Shown here: positions 46,364 through 58,987 of the stretch, one piece after another
Position numbering within the stretch: the stretch's first letter is position 1
How the letters are laid out: each line of letters opens with the position of its first letter
Source: Paralichthys olivaceus
Lineage: Eukaryota; Chordata; Actinopteri; Pleuronectiformes; Paralichthyidae
Direction of reading: 5' to 3'
NCBI RefSeq assembly: GCF_024713975.1
Contig: NC_091111.1
Span: 18,759,501 to 18,823,500, forward strand
DNA: 64,000 nt
Program-made: the position numbers and the translations under genes
Notes under the pieces: model-generated
Told to the model about the DNA's origin: nothing
Seen by the model: the letters and a program-made list of their open reading frames with translations, nothing else
The model's database searches: none

Positions 46364-46837
46364 GACGACGATGATGATGATGATGATGATGATGGGTTCA
46401 GAGTCAGGGGGCGTGTATTAGGTGCAGCTGTTTATTTCCACGTGCGTGTGAACGTGCGAGAGAGGTGTGCATATGGCACAACATTTGAGATTTCATGCAC
46501 CATTTGCAGCGCGTGTGTGTTTAAGTGTGTGTGTGTGTGTGTGTGTGTGTTTAAGTGTGTGTGTGTGTGTTTGTGTGTTTGTGTGTTTAAGTGTGTGTGT
46601 GTGTGTGTGTGTTTAAGTGTGTTTGTGTGTTTAAGTGTGTGTGTGTGTGTGTGTTTAAGTGTGCGTGTTTTAGTGTGTTTGTGTGTTTAAGTGTGTGTGT
46701 TTGTGTGTTTAAGTGTGTGTGTGTGTTTTAGTGTGTGTGTGTGTGTATACTGGCTTTTGTAGCCTCCTCAGGACCTCTCCAGTCTCTCCAGTCACCTCCT
46801 CAGGTCTTTTGTGAGCTCCTGGTGAAGGTTAGAGATA

Positions 46838-46893
<56 letters not shown>

Positions 46894-49301
46894 ACAGTGT
46901 TTTTTCAGTATATATATATATATTAAAGAGTATAGTTACTCTTACAGTATTTTTAGTTTCGACCAACAGTCCAACTTTTACAACCTAACGTTTAATAACC
47001 GGATGTGAGGACCGGTGTTAGTTTATTCTTGATTTTAGAAAAACATTAACTTTGCCAGATCCCAAGAAATTCATGAATATGTCAAAATAAATGTTTTTCC
47101 TTCTTGTGAAAAACTTAAAACATGATACAACCATGAGCAAGAAACCAGAACCAGCCATAACCCTTCAGTCAAGGATGAAACCATGACAGTTTAGATCAAA
47201 ATATAAATTCTAATGAGAGAAGCGAAGCGAGAACACGGTGAGAAAGAAGCCTCACGGCTCCCTGTCTGTTTTCACCCCGGCCCTTTTGTTTGGGAACAAG
47301 ATCACACAAACACGTCGGGCCTTGACGGACGTATCAGCTATTAACTTGTTCTCTAATGTGATGTTTCCCAGCTGTATTTAACTAAACCCATTTCCAGGAC
47401 TGACTCTCTGGCAGTTGTGATATTTCTGGCAGCAAATGAAATCAGGGGGTTGATGGGAGTTTGTCAGACGACGCTGTCAAAACACTCGTCAAGACCTTTT
47501 ATATTTCCCTTGTTGACCGAACCCGCCTGAGCTGTGTGGACAGGACGGAGGTCCTTCACAGTGACCTCATGGAAGTTTCTGGCCCCAAAAAATATACGTT
47601 TACACAGCTTTACTACGAAAAACAAAAAAAAAACTGTGGATTCCGATACCTGTGGAAGGATCCAAGATGTCCGCCCACATGTCGTGTTCTCTGTTGTTCT
47701 GTTTATCAGACTATTCAAACACCTTTGGAAGAATGATCCTGATAAGATCTTCAGGATCATCGTCACTGCACAAACACTCGATCCCCCAGAGACAAAACAT
47801 TTTCCATCTCTGCTGCAGCCCCCCCCCCCCCTCACTGCAGGCATCGTTATGTCAGCTACACATAATAGTTTACTGCGTCCAGATCGCAGCTGCAATTAAA
47901 GGCTCCATGTTTTTTTTTCTCAGTGGACACAGCTCTTTCTCTTCATATCATTTCACAGATCGGTGAATATCCCCTCAGGTCTGCACGGCTGGAGCTGAGA
48001 CTGCGACCTGCCCCGTGGAATATCGACAAACTCCATTTCAAGATGAAATTCAGTATTGATGATGTTTAAGAGACGCAGAATATGAAGCGAGCTTCAGTCG
48101 TCAGTCACGTTTCTGCTACGTCACCTGTCTGTAATGTCGGTGCAGGAGGACGACTGAGCAGGAAGGTTGAAAGTGTTCAGACTCATTCCAGATCTCATTC
48201 TTTCCGTCAGAGCACAAAGCTCACGGCTGAAGTTGGAACGTAGCTCAACTTGTAAATCGTCAGCCTCTGGCTCAGGTTTCTCTTCGCCACACGACGGTTC
48301 GCTACAACGACCTGCATTGCTGCTGATGCTGCACCAGCCCGCCTGTTGATTACACGCTCTGTTTTACCTCTCGCTCGTGAAAAACACCCCCGAGATGCTG
48401 AACCTCCTTCGGTCCAGACGGTGACCTCGCTGCCAAACTGAAGGGAGCAATCCAGCGGGTTCTGGCAAAGAACCAGGGCCTCGGACTCCGAGGTGTTGGT
48501 TCTCATCCGAGCGGCTTCACACTCGGCTGGTGAAGCCAAGAGAAGCACAATGTCAACAAAAAGAAGACCCACTGCCCATGTGGCAGCTTCTATCCCTTTA
48601 GTTTGATGCCCACTGGCTGATTCTTGAGTTGCCACCACAACCGGCACTTTTAACTCCCTGCAACCGCTTCTACAATGGATGGTTTGAAAAGGGCCCCCAG
48701 GACGTTAATGTCTTCGTCCTCTCCGAGGTGCACGAGAAGTTCCTCCTGAAGACGAGACCTTCCTGTCAGGGCCCTCAGGCAGGTTTACCTTCTCTTCGAG
48801 GTGCAAGCTTAGACGTCCCAGAGCAAACACTCAGATCAGGCTGTTCGTCCCAATCATTCACTGCAGGAGACGTGGACGACATCTCTCCTAACACAAACAC
48901 TCAGATTCTTTCTCAGACATTAGTCATTTGTCAGAACAGTGTTTTCAAGCAATTTCTGCTCAAACCAGGAAAAACTCCCTTAAAAAATATACTGAGACCC
49001 AAATAATATATTTTCCAAACAAGATAATAACTTGAAAAGTTTTTTTCATATTGTTTGCACAAAGGATGATGATTTATGAGATCAAGATACAGATGTTGTG
49101 ATAAAAATATGATCTACCCAGACTCCAGAGAGTCGCTGAGGTTGTTGGTGAAAAGTATAAAAATATATATTTTCTGGTCTGACTGGGAAACATTTGTGAT
49201 CTTAACATGAGAAACTCTGAGTGAACATGTTTCTTCTTTCATTGTTTGTGTTGTTCTGTTTTATCTGCGTCACTGAAACTGAGGCTTCAGGTGTGTATGC
49301 A

Positions 49302-49338
<37 letters not shown>

Positions 49339-49508
49339 GAGTTTATACGTGGAGTGTTTGCTCTCGTGTCCCTTTAAGACATAATTGAACAGAACCAGTT
49401 TTCCACTCGACTGGTTCTTTGTGGCGTGTGTTTGTGTTTGGTATCAACACTTTAATCTTGTCAGAACCGGTCGACCTGATGGAAGGTGCTGCTGGAGGTC
49501 AGATGTAG

Positions 49509-49576
<68 letters not shown>

Positions 49577-49671
49577 TTATCTCTGAGCCCAAATTAGTTT
49601 TTTTCCACCTCATTTAGCCAAATCATCAAAGCTCCTCCCTCACATGGCAAGAAAAACATAGCAAGCTGCTT

Positions 49672-49752
<81 letters not shown>

Positions 49753-52700
49753 GGAAAAGGGAAGTCAGCATTTGGTTCTGTTCACATGATTGAAATACAC
49801 GTGTGTCATTTTACAGGTGAACATCTACACGTGTAACACCGAGTCACTGTTCCTCGTTAGAAACATTAAAACATTCTTCATGTGACAGTTTGAGACAGAA
49901 GATGATTTTAATAGATGAAACAAACTCGATGTGGTTCATAATTGACCATCAGGTCCAAACACTTGTTTCAGCAGCGTTTTTTAATTTAGTCCTTGACATT
50001 AAATTTCATCATCAAATGTCTTTGAAACCGAGTCTGAAAACGGACTTGTGTCAAACTGTCAAAATGATTTTTTTTCACCTTCAAACCACATCAACGTCTC
50101 TTTTTTCTGAATTTAAATTTACAAATCAAACACACAACAGAACCGATGCACTCACCTCTCCTCGGTGTCATCGATCCCAGCTGGTCCCTCACTCGATGGC
50201 CCATCTCACCGTTCTTCCACTTAAGTGAACATTGATCGTAATCCACTTTGTCAGATTTCCACTTTGTATCGCTCCCAAACAATAATGTGCTTCACTGCGA
50301 CATTCTTCCAGAAAATCAATTCGAACAACAACAGTAATTTTGCAGATCTGTTGCTGTTACAGGGTAAACCCCCACCTGTGTGTTGTATCTGCTCTGACGC
50401 CAGGTAGCTGATAGCAACGTGTCTTCACAGACATGTTGGACGAAAGACGCCATAATGTCTCCAAACTCTTACGACCACCAATTTCTCCCAACACAAACAA
50501 AACCACAACACCTGTGATTATGAAACTGTCTCTCATACCTTTTGAATCTCCGCAGCTCCTTCCCAGACTCCAAAGAGCAATTTCCAGACTTCCCGTTTAA
50601 GAATGGCGGCATGGCCGGCGCCATCGAGCTGAAACGACCCGTTGGCGCCCACTGCCACGGCGCCAAGTCCTTGGTGTGTGAGGACAGTGTGGACAAGATG
50701 CTGGCCAAGAAGAAACTCTACATCGCCTCAGCTGTCTGCCTCGTCTTCATGATCGGAGAGGTCGTAGGTAAACGTTCAGATGAAAACCTCAGGGATTGAA
50801 GAGATTTGTAATGAACAGAACGAAAACACAGAATTCCAAATCTCAGTTGTGTTTCTTAGAATAAAAAAAACACAAAGTAAATTGGAGCATTTTTCTGTAA
50901 TACATAAAAATGTATCATTAAATGTTCAAACTGTTTTGTGATATATGAATTCGAGCTTATAAATAAAATGAAATTATGGTATACGCCAAGTTTATCACCA
51001 ATTACACATTTTTCAAACAAAAACAGCGAAAGCTGTCAAATAACAGATATTCAACAATGATTTAAAACACGAGACATCTGGGAAACTGAGACTAGATGTT
51101 TCAGCTGCTCGATACAAACTCATTATTCTTTCATCATGGACACACTTTGACACAGCAGACAAATGAGCACAAACGTCTCTCGGCTCACGGTTGTGGTTTC
51201 CTGCAGGAGGCTACCTGGCCCACAGCCTGGCCATCATGACGGACGCCGCCCACCTCCTGACGGACTTCGGCAGCATGATGGTGAGCCTGTTCTCACTGTG
51301 GATCTCCTCCAGACCGCCCACCAAGACCATGAACTTCGGTTGGCACAGATCAGGTCAGAAGCAGATCGATGATGTGATAATGTTTGATGATGGTGATTTG
51401 TTTTACGTGTGTATCACAGTGACAGTTATTGAAACTGTGAAACGAAGCTGTCATGAAGTTATCTTCAAAGCTGAGAGGGTGAACCTCTCGGACTCCACTG
51501 TGTTCTGTGTGTTTGGATGTTGAACTTCACATCACGCTGTGTTTGATGAAGTGAAGGAGATTCATGCCTCTCCTCTGTCCGCAGAGATCCTCGGGGCGTT
51601 CATCTCGGTCGTGTCCATCTGGATCGTGACGGGGGCTCTGGTCTATTTAGCCATCGAGAGGATCGTACGCAACGACTACGAGATTAATGGCCACGTAATG
51701 TTGGTCACCTCCGGCTGTGCTGTCATCGTCAACATCGTGTGAGTGCTCCTGAACACAATGAGCGTTAACGGCTTCATTAGAGGACGTTACGACCCGTGGT
51801 GCTGTCGTTGCTATAAATCTTGCAACAAACTTCTTTTAGATTTTCTGAGCACATGTTCGTTTATTTGTTAGTTTGCAAACACGATGACACACAAACTAAA
51901 TGGATTATCATGAGACCTAGAGGAAGGATGCAGAACGGCTCACGGGGAAAAAAACCCATTCAATTTGAATGAGGATCCAGAAATCTGTGTTTTCCAGTTT
52001 ATCATTTGACATTCTGAGACGTAAACATCTCGAAAAGGTGAAAACTGATTCCAGACAGTCACGAGGCATCACTCTCTTCACACCCACGCCACTGTGACTG
52101 ATTCCAAATGTTTCTGGTGCGCTGCTCCGCGGTAAAGTACCTCTGTCTCTCCGCAGAATGGCCTACATCCTCCACCACTCCACCACCTTCCACGCTCACG
52201 GCAGCGGTTACCACCACATTGACGAGGACGGTCAGAGTCCCGCGTCTCACGGCCACGGCCACAGCCACGCGCTCCTCGGTGGCCACAGCAACACAAGTGT
52301 GCGAGCGGCCTTCATCCACGTGGTCGGAGACCTGCTGCAGAGTGTCGGCGTCATGGTGGCAGCGACCATCATCTACTTTCGGGTCAGATATAGATCACAT
52401 TCCTGTTAGGGTGAGACCGAAATGTCAGTTTGGTCCTTTAATAAAAAAAAAACTCTGACAAAACTTCGATGGGTTATCTTCCAAACATCATATCAACGTG
52501 TTTAAACCTTTAATTTCTCCAGAGTCTTGGATGACAGGGTTAAATATTTGCAATATTATTCATGCAAGATGCTCCCGTCTTTTTCCGCCCCGAGCGCTCT
52601 CTGACCTCGTGACTGTGGCAAACACCATCTGATGCCTGGGATCTCTTTCTCCCTCTTGCAGCCGGAGTACAAAGTTGCAGATCCCATCTGTACGTTCCTG

Positions 52701-53942
52701 TTTTCTGTCTTTGTCCTGTGCACCACCGTCACCATCCTCAGAGACGTCTTCAGGATACTCATGGAAGGTACCAGACCAACGGATCAGCAGTTTAGATATT
52801 TAGTGAGAATATCTCGTAAAAAAAACTCTTGATGTACAAAAAAAATCTGTCTCATCACTAAGAAATTTGAAATTAGAATTTTAGAACCGTCATCTCTCTA
52901 TAAAATCATCACCAACATTGTTGAACTATTCATTTAAAGATGAGATGAAGTGGAGATTCTGACCATCACACAGTGATCGAGCTGTCGAGTTCTGACCTGA
53001 TCTAACGAGGTCAGAGTCTTTTCGCCTGAGTTCATTCAGAACGCTGGTGAACTCGAGATGATGATAACTCACCAGATGGAAACATGACACAGGGCTAAAC
53101 AGACCTTCACCAGCTGGTTCGACCTTTAAGAGGAAGAACAGAGTCTCATCCCGGGGATGTCCTTAAGACTTTTGGGACAAAAAAATCAATTTGCACTTGA
53201 CTGATTTTACTCGAAGCGACTCTCACAAGTAGCACCTGAGGCGTCTCTCTTAGTCTCGACGGAACGAGCTCTGTGATGTTAATGAGCTTTTTAATCGTCG
53301 GGAAATGTAAAGTCCACTTTACCACTGAAGTGCAGTTTGAAGTTGACTTTGCATCGCGAGCTAAACTCACAGAAACTCTCTGTTGTGTCATTTTCTGGCC
53401 TCCCGTCTTTCAGGGTCTCCTAAAGGAATAGAGTTCAACTCGGTGAAGGAGGTGCTGCTGTCTGTGAAGGCTGTGAAGTCCATGCACTGCCTGCACCTCT
53501 GGGCTCTGACTCTGGGCCAGTCGCTGGTCTCCGTTCACCTGGCAGTAGGTAAGGCAACGCCGCGATGCAGCTCCGCTTCACTTAGGGACAGTACAGACGT
53601 TTCACACAGGAGCTGAGTGGTTAAAATGAAAAGTAGAGCAGCAAAGCATTTAGCAAGGTAGGAGGGTCGACTTGATAGAAATCATCCAGAGCAGAATCCA
53701 GTAAATATCAAGCGGAGTGAATTCAAATATCTGGATTTGTATAAACCAGCACAAAGGACTCACTGTGTTGTTTTCCTCTTTCCGTGTCCACGTCAGAGGA
53801 GGGAACTGACCCACAGTCTGTGCTTCATGAGGCCACTGAACTGCTCCAGACCAAGTTCGGTTTCCGCAGCATCACCATCCAGGTGGAGCTCTACTCTGAG
53901 GACATGAGCCACTGCTCCCACTGCCAGGACCCCAGTGACTGA
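44775..53942 (+). CDS. slc30a3: Zinc transporter ZnT3 (SLC30A3; ZnT2/3/8 family)
   Basis: This cation-diffusion-facilitator zinc/proton antiporter loads zinc into vesicles, including synaptic vesicles for mammalian ZnT3. Eight exons join in frame: 44775-44857, 50556-50767, 51207-51353, 51585-51738, 52157-52382, 52662-52767, 53414-53548 and 53797-53942, giving 402 aa. It has an N-terminal HCH motif (residues 60-62), six membrane segments, the TM2 site H114/D118 (TDAAHLLTD), the TM5 site H253/D257 (FIHVVGD), a His-rich loop (about 205-242) and a cytosolic C-terminal domain ending [11 protein letters not shown]. The end resembles ZnT3 (MAQCLRCQEP), while exon 1 ([11 protein letters not shown]) also recalls ZnT8. 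ZnT3 is preferred because CAD, TRIM54, UCN, MPV17 and GTF3C2 are its human neighbours. Intron 1 is 5.7 kb and full of repeats. Confidence 0.88.
45375..45458 (+). repeat. 18-bp tandem repeat ATGAGCAGCAGCAGCAYC
   Basis: ATG recurs at 45388, 45406, 45424 and 45442, each followed by (AGC)4. The unit end alternates ACC and ATC, so the true period is 36 bp. It lies in slc30a3 intron 1. The open frames on both strands (Ser-rich, and Ala/His-rich) follow from the repeat. Confidence 0.85.
45770..45791 (+). repeat. (ATT)n run and AAT-rich stretch
   Basis: The ATT run follows an (AAC/AAT)n-rich region at about 45580-45680 in slc30a3 intron 1. Confidence 0.8.
46280..46395. repeat. (CAT)n-(ATT)n-(GAT)n compound repeat forming a palindrome
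   Basis: About 13 CAT units (46280-46318) are followed by about 15 ATT units (46317-46362), then GACGAC and about 9 GAT units (46370-46395). CAT and ATG repeats are reverse complements. The flanks can therefore pair into a stem of roughly 27-33 bp with an ATT-repeat loop. Confidence 0.9.
46509..46750 (+). repeat. Compound (GT)n array interrupted by TTTAAG
   Basis: GT runs of varied length are separated by 'tttaag' at least eight times. Another plain (GT)n run follows at 46842-46890, and a (TA)n run at 46911-46922. Confidence 0.9.
48175..48645 (-). mobile_element. Decayed LINE reverse-transcriptase fragment in slc30a3 intron 1
   Basis: Read on the minus strand, the frame carries [44 protein letters not shown] and [11 protein letters not shown]. 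These follow the order of the C-terminal half of a common fish non-LTR retrotransposon RT, which reads LLFADDVVLLAS, AECEAAGMRISTSKSEAMVL, RRIGAASAVM and LSIYRSIYVPT. The catalytic FADD box has become FVDI. About a dozen residues are missing between LLAS and AECEAA, and a stop follows [11 protein letters not shown]. The copy is dead and 5'-truncated. Weak similarity continues to about 48175. The rest of intron 1 around it (46925-48174, 48646-49300) shows no gene. Confidence 0.75.
49301..49749 (+). repeat. Cluster of three (GT)n microsatellites
   Basis: GT runs lie at about 49301-49337, 49511-49574 (about 32 units) and 49677-49749 (about 36 units), all in slc30a3 intron 1. Confidence 0.9.
51890..51990 (+). 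repeat. Dispersed teleost repeat relic in slc30a3 intron 4
   Basis: 'gattatcatgagacctagaggaaggatgcag...aaaacccattcaatttgaatgaggatccagaaat' matches the 'gaaacttggtggaaggatg...cccattaaattttgg' family also seen at 14391-14465. Confidence 0.5.
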
Positions 53943-56900
53943 TGCTGACACCGAACCCGACTGGACCGGACGCAAAAAGGAACGTGGAGCGGCTCGGGCA
54001 CATTCTCATCCTCCCTGGGCTGCCTCAGTCACAGCTGTACTCAAGACGCAGCCTCCCGGTAAAACATGTATAGAACGAGCTTTTGGTAGATTGTTGCGTT
54101 TGCCATCAAGTCACAAGAAATCAGACGACAAATCATCCATGTGTTGGTTGTCAAGTGCAGATGCTGGTGCTCCATGCTAGCAAGGAATATACCAATCAAG
54201 TCCTCATTAAATAATATGCAACAGAGCCATTAAACGATGGATGTGTCCATTACATTGGTCCGAGAAGTTCTGGGTTCTGCATTGATATAAATATGACCAG
54301 CAGGGGTCCATCACGAGCACCCTCTCAAAGCATGGAGTTAAGAATGGGATAACAAGCTTTAAAATGAAATATGAAAAGAATCCATTCAAAGAATCCAGCC
54401 AGGTTTATTTATATGCAACAATTTCAGGAGAAAACAGATTCTTGTGGTGCAGTCTGCCCGAGTGGGTGATATCTAAAAAAACACTGCCTGATTTTTAGTA
54501 TTTCATGTAAAATGAAAGAAACTGCCAGACATAGGAGCACGTGTCCTCAACTCCACAGAGCGACGCCTCCTGCTGATTTTCTAACTTCCCTGGAAACGCA
54601 AATCCGAATATATATCAGTGTGAAGCACACGGAGCAATGGTTTCTACACGAGTGTGTTTCAGTGTGAGGATGGAGCACCTGATGCAAACATCTGCCCGAG
54701 ACACATGGATGACGTTGATGTCTGTCGTTTTCAACTTTACCAAATGATCGTCTACCAAACTCTCACTCAACAGTCGACTCATCTTTGTTCCACTCGCCTG
54801 CTTCTTCCGCCAAAGGTCAGACAGGGAGCTCCGCGCTGCTGGTTGGTCCTTAGTGACATTTTGAAAGAGTTTCAACCGCTGAAAAGTTCTCATTGTAAAC
54901 TTCTCTGTTATCTGTAACCACACCGACTGACGTCCTTCAATAATACCTCTCTGCAAATGTAAATTTGCACTCACTGTTGCTTGTTGTTTTCGAGAGATCA
55001 CAGAAAGAGCGAGGGTCACATCGTCCCCAAGTGGAGACACAATAACACAATAAATCAAAGCCATGATGTCAAAGCAGCTTTTCCACCAATACCACACTTT
55101 TTTAACAAAAAGTCTGAGGGACTCGTAAACTTTTTTGATTTGGAGGAGGCGTCGTTAAGTCTTCGTTTAAGTTCAAGAGGAAAAAGTAGAAAAGTCGAGG
55201 ATTTGGGTGAAATGATCCCACACACTGGCCTCACCCCCCCTTTAAACATTTTACTGTATTATACTTCACGGGATTCTGGCTCAAGTGTTTCTTCTAATTC
55301 AGTGAAATGTGAAGTGAACATCGTGCCAAAGATAAACCTCCAGCTCCAGCTCCGTGCTGGAAGCGTTGGTGGGTCAGCAACATTATGTTGTCCATCAGTG
55401 AGCATCTAGATCTGAGTGTCATCAGCGGAAACGTGAGGATCGGTTGATGTGTGGTAGATTTTAGTTTCTCACGAAGCCGACAGCCTCAAATCTAATTTTA
55501 AGGGCTATTTTCAGCGGAGGTTCTTTTGATAGTTTTGTTGTGTTGCGGGTTTTCTTTGTGAGTTGATAGTGAGCAGAGTATCGATACGAGCCGAGCAGGA
55601 GGACGGTGGAGTGAGTTAGGCCTCGGCTGGAAAATCACTCTGATGCTTCCATCGAGCGGACGAGTCCGAGGGGCAGAAGTGATTTAGTCCTGCGGTCGGA
55701 CGATTAGCTTGAGATTCATCCATCTCATCTATCTGTCACTCGTCCTGCAGCTTCAGTGGAAACAATCCGTCTGCAGCGTCTCTCTGTTCCCCAAGATCTC
55801 ATCTATCCGTCCGTCCGTCCGTCCGTTTGGGTTTTTCAAGTCAATCAACTACAGTTTTCAGTTACTTTGCAGTTTAATGATCCGTGAAGGGGAATAAATA
55901 TCTGACACGAAATCTAATATAAAATGGTGCTCGTGTAAAAAACAACAACCTGTTCTGACCCTGTGTGAAAAACCGATCCTGTAGGAGGAGTAATGGTCAT
56001 CCTATGAACAAAATGTGCTTATTTAATTCCATGGAAAACTGCCCTTCAGATTGTGTTGCTGTGTGAAAGTGGACAATGAAAGTTTCATCCTCTGGTGACA
56101 ACGATCAGCCTCAAGTTAACAGCTGATCTGTCGTTGACTGAGTGGATCCATTTAGGAAAGGTTGTGTGAGGAGGTTCATCTCCTGGGGAGCTGGAGTTTG
56201 CTTTAATTCAAAAGTGTACTGAGATATTCAAGGTAGTATTTGAATGGTGGTATTTTAAAGTAAATGATAAAGAATAAGGATTCATCCTCTGGTCTCTGTA
56301 CTCCCTCCCCTGGTTCTGGGTGGTACGGGTCAGTGTTTGGGAATCGAGTAATAAACATTTTATAATTTGCACCAATAAGAACAGCCCACGAGCCGGTCCA
56401 CATGCTTACAGTGTTGTTGATAGTTGTTTTGGGTTTTATTTTTCTCAAAGAAAGGACAATAGGACATAGTAAACACCTCGTCGACATCCATTCAGATCCA
56501 AATAACTTGCATGGTTGTTTGCTGTTAACTAATATCATGTACAGTCAAAAGTTTTCTTGTTCAACTGCCAATCAAAATGTGTTGATAGACCATGCGGGCG
56601 ATTAATCGAAGAAAAATGATCTTCTTTAAAAATTCTATATTTTCACCATTTTTAAGGATAAACTGTATATTTACATAAAAAACCCTTTAAAGTCATAGAA
56701 AAGCAGAATATGAGTGAAAACTAAATGAATGTAATAAAGACCAATGCATTTCACTGTAGTTTTGATGAACATGCAAACTGGCTAAAGTGTCAAACTGCAG
56801 CTAAACTCTGATAAAGTTCATTAAAGTCCAGAAATCCACCGTTCCTGTTTGTTCACCATGAAAGTCTCCTGTCTGAGAATGCTCTCGGTGTTGTGCTGTG

Positions 56901-57130
56901 ACAAATGTACGTCTGTGACCGTTTGTAAATATGTCAAATATTGTGTATTTTCTGTGTATGATTTTGTGTATACTTGTGTAAATACACTCACCTTCCTTGT
57001 ACAATCGGCCTCTAAAAAGTCCTGTTTGTCCGTGTGTGTTCTGGTCGTCACGTCTGTGATGTTTGATATTTCATTTTTATGTGTGGCAAGAGATTTTTGT
57101 AAAGTGAAATAAACGACTGCAGATGATGGA
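53943..57130 (+). other. Probable slc30a3 3' UTR and flank
   Basis: No gene is supported in this stretch. AATAAA signals lie at 56733-56738 and 57108-57113. The AT/GT-rich composition around 56840-57115 looks like a 3' UTR end, so the UTR could be about 3.2 kb. A (CCGT)n run is at 55810-55825. Many small frames on both strands lack motifs. Confidence 0.4.
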
Positions 57131-58987
57131 GAGAGGCTGAATTATTTTTTTCGAGAGACCTGAACCACGCCGTGTTCTGGTTCTGTTTAAATAACGAGTG
57201 AGTTAGTCCCTGATGAATTCTACTAATAGACTTTGTGATAAAATAGTTTTCCCCAAAATCAAGTGTGAAATTAGAATCTTAATCATTTATTCAAATATAT
57301 TTCATTAAAAAAAAACAGCAGACAGAAAAACAGAATGAGAGCAGGTTCTGTCCAGTCTGAACCTTTTATGAATGATTATAAAATTATCATGACTGACAAC
57401 GTCATCATGGTTTTGATGAAAACTGATCCAGAAACTGTAAATTAAATGTGGAAGTTATCACAGAACAATAAGCATGTTTCAAACCTTTAACTGAACCTGA
57501 ACCTGTAAATATTTATATCTAGTATTTTTGTAGATGCTGAAAAAATAAATTATAATAGTTTCACTGAGCTGCAGCTGCTAACGGAATTAAAATGTTCAAC
57601 AGGTAAAGAAAAAAAAAAAAAACTCGGAAAAAGACCTTAAAACTTCTAAACATGACATCCAGCAAAGTTACATTAAAAAATATTCAAGTATTTCCGCTCA
57701 GTCACAGGCTGAGTTGTAGAGAAAAAGAATCAAATTCAAAAATACACCAGCGTGATCCTAACGACACCCTCGACTCTCCCCAGGCTGTGACTGATGATCT
57801 GAAACTCGACAGTGAGGCGGGGGAAGGGCAGGAGAACAGAACAGAAACGTTTCTTGTGTTCTCCTCTTCTCACAAAAGAGTCTTAAGGCGAAGAGTCTGG
57901 AAACAAAACCAGCCCGAGAGGTTTGTGATCGCCCAACTGTGACATTCTGTACGCTTCTGCTAATAAGGCAAGAGACGTGAGAACGCAATATCACGCAGAT
58001 CACGATGTAATGTAACGTAAACACACGCACGGTGGCGACGTCACGGCAGAAAGGAAACTGGTTTTACCTCCGAAGTTGTTTTACAAGAAACTTGGTGAAA
58101 GGATGGACGAAGAAAGAAAAGGTCGAGTGTTGGGGCAGGTGAAGGATTCTTTCACTTCAACATCAAGAGGTAGGTTGTTTTTTTTAAATGTTTGACGCCA
58201 CCGATTTCTCAGGAGCTCATTTCGGGATCTTCATAGAAAAATATCAGAGTATTCAGGGGATTGATCGATGAACTCGGTCTTGATTGAATCTAAGGGGACT
58301 GTTGTTGTTGAGTTATTGATTCTTCGTCCAGAATGACTTATCTCACCGATGTTGAGGAAGTAGAACAACGTTTATGAGAAAAAGAAGAGAAGTCGTTTTC
58401 ATCCTCCTTTTTAAATGGATGTACTGTCATTCCTGAATTTATCACCGTGGAACAAAGTGCAGCAGGTACTTACTTACTTTTCCTGAGGGTTGATTTTTTT
58501 TTTTTTTTTAACGACAGTGAAAGTAAATGATAATGAGCCTGATTCTTATTCCACTGCTGCCACCAGTCGACTCACTGCCAAACAAGAGAAACCATAGCAA
58601 GAGAAACCCAACTTGATCTACTAGGAATCAATAATAAATAGGTGTTTTAAACAAGGCACTGCCAACTGCTCCGACCGCCCGACGTGTAAAAAGAGTAAAA
58701 CAATATGTCCGTGAGACGTTTGGTGCGGAGTAAAGCTCTGTTCTGTCTGCGGAGGATAAACCTACCTCCGACACTTACAGGCTGAGTTCCCACAGGAACA
58801 GTTTCTTCCCTAAATTTAAAACTGCTGATCATTTTAAGCCTTTTGAAATATGATCAAACCAGAAGAATGAACAGTAAATGTGCTAATGACTCTTAAAAAA
58901 ATGCTTTTTTTCGTTTTGCAGGTTTCTTTCTTTTGCAGCCAAAGACTCGTGGGACGGTGTGATCCACCTCCTGACGCTGAGCTCCTG
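57131..58987. other. Convergent intergenic region between slc30a3 and gtf3c2
   Basis: No gene is seen. The part near 58987 is probably gtf3c2 3' UTR. TTTATT at 57286-57291 is a minus-strand AATAAA. Poly(A) at 57608-57620 and poly(T) at 58495-58509 are simple runs. Confidence 0.5.

Noticed and set aside
47464-47899. Overlapping frames of 121-143 codons on both strands in slc30a3 intron 1
   Set aside because: They are opposite-strand shadows of one another, and neither shows a family motif. This could be an old element, but I cannot name it.
48629-49006. Open frame of 125 codons on the plus strand
   Set aside because: It starts within the antisense of the LINE fragment and has no recognisable domain.
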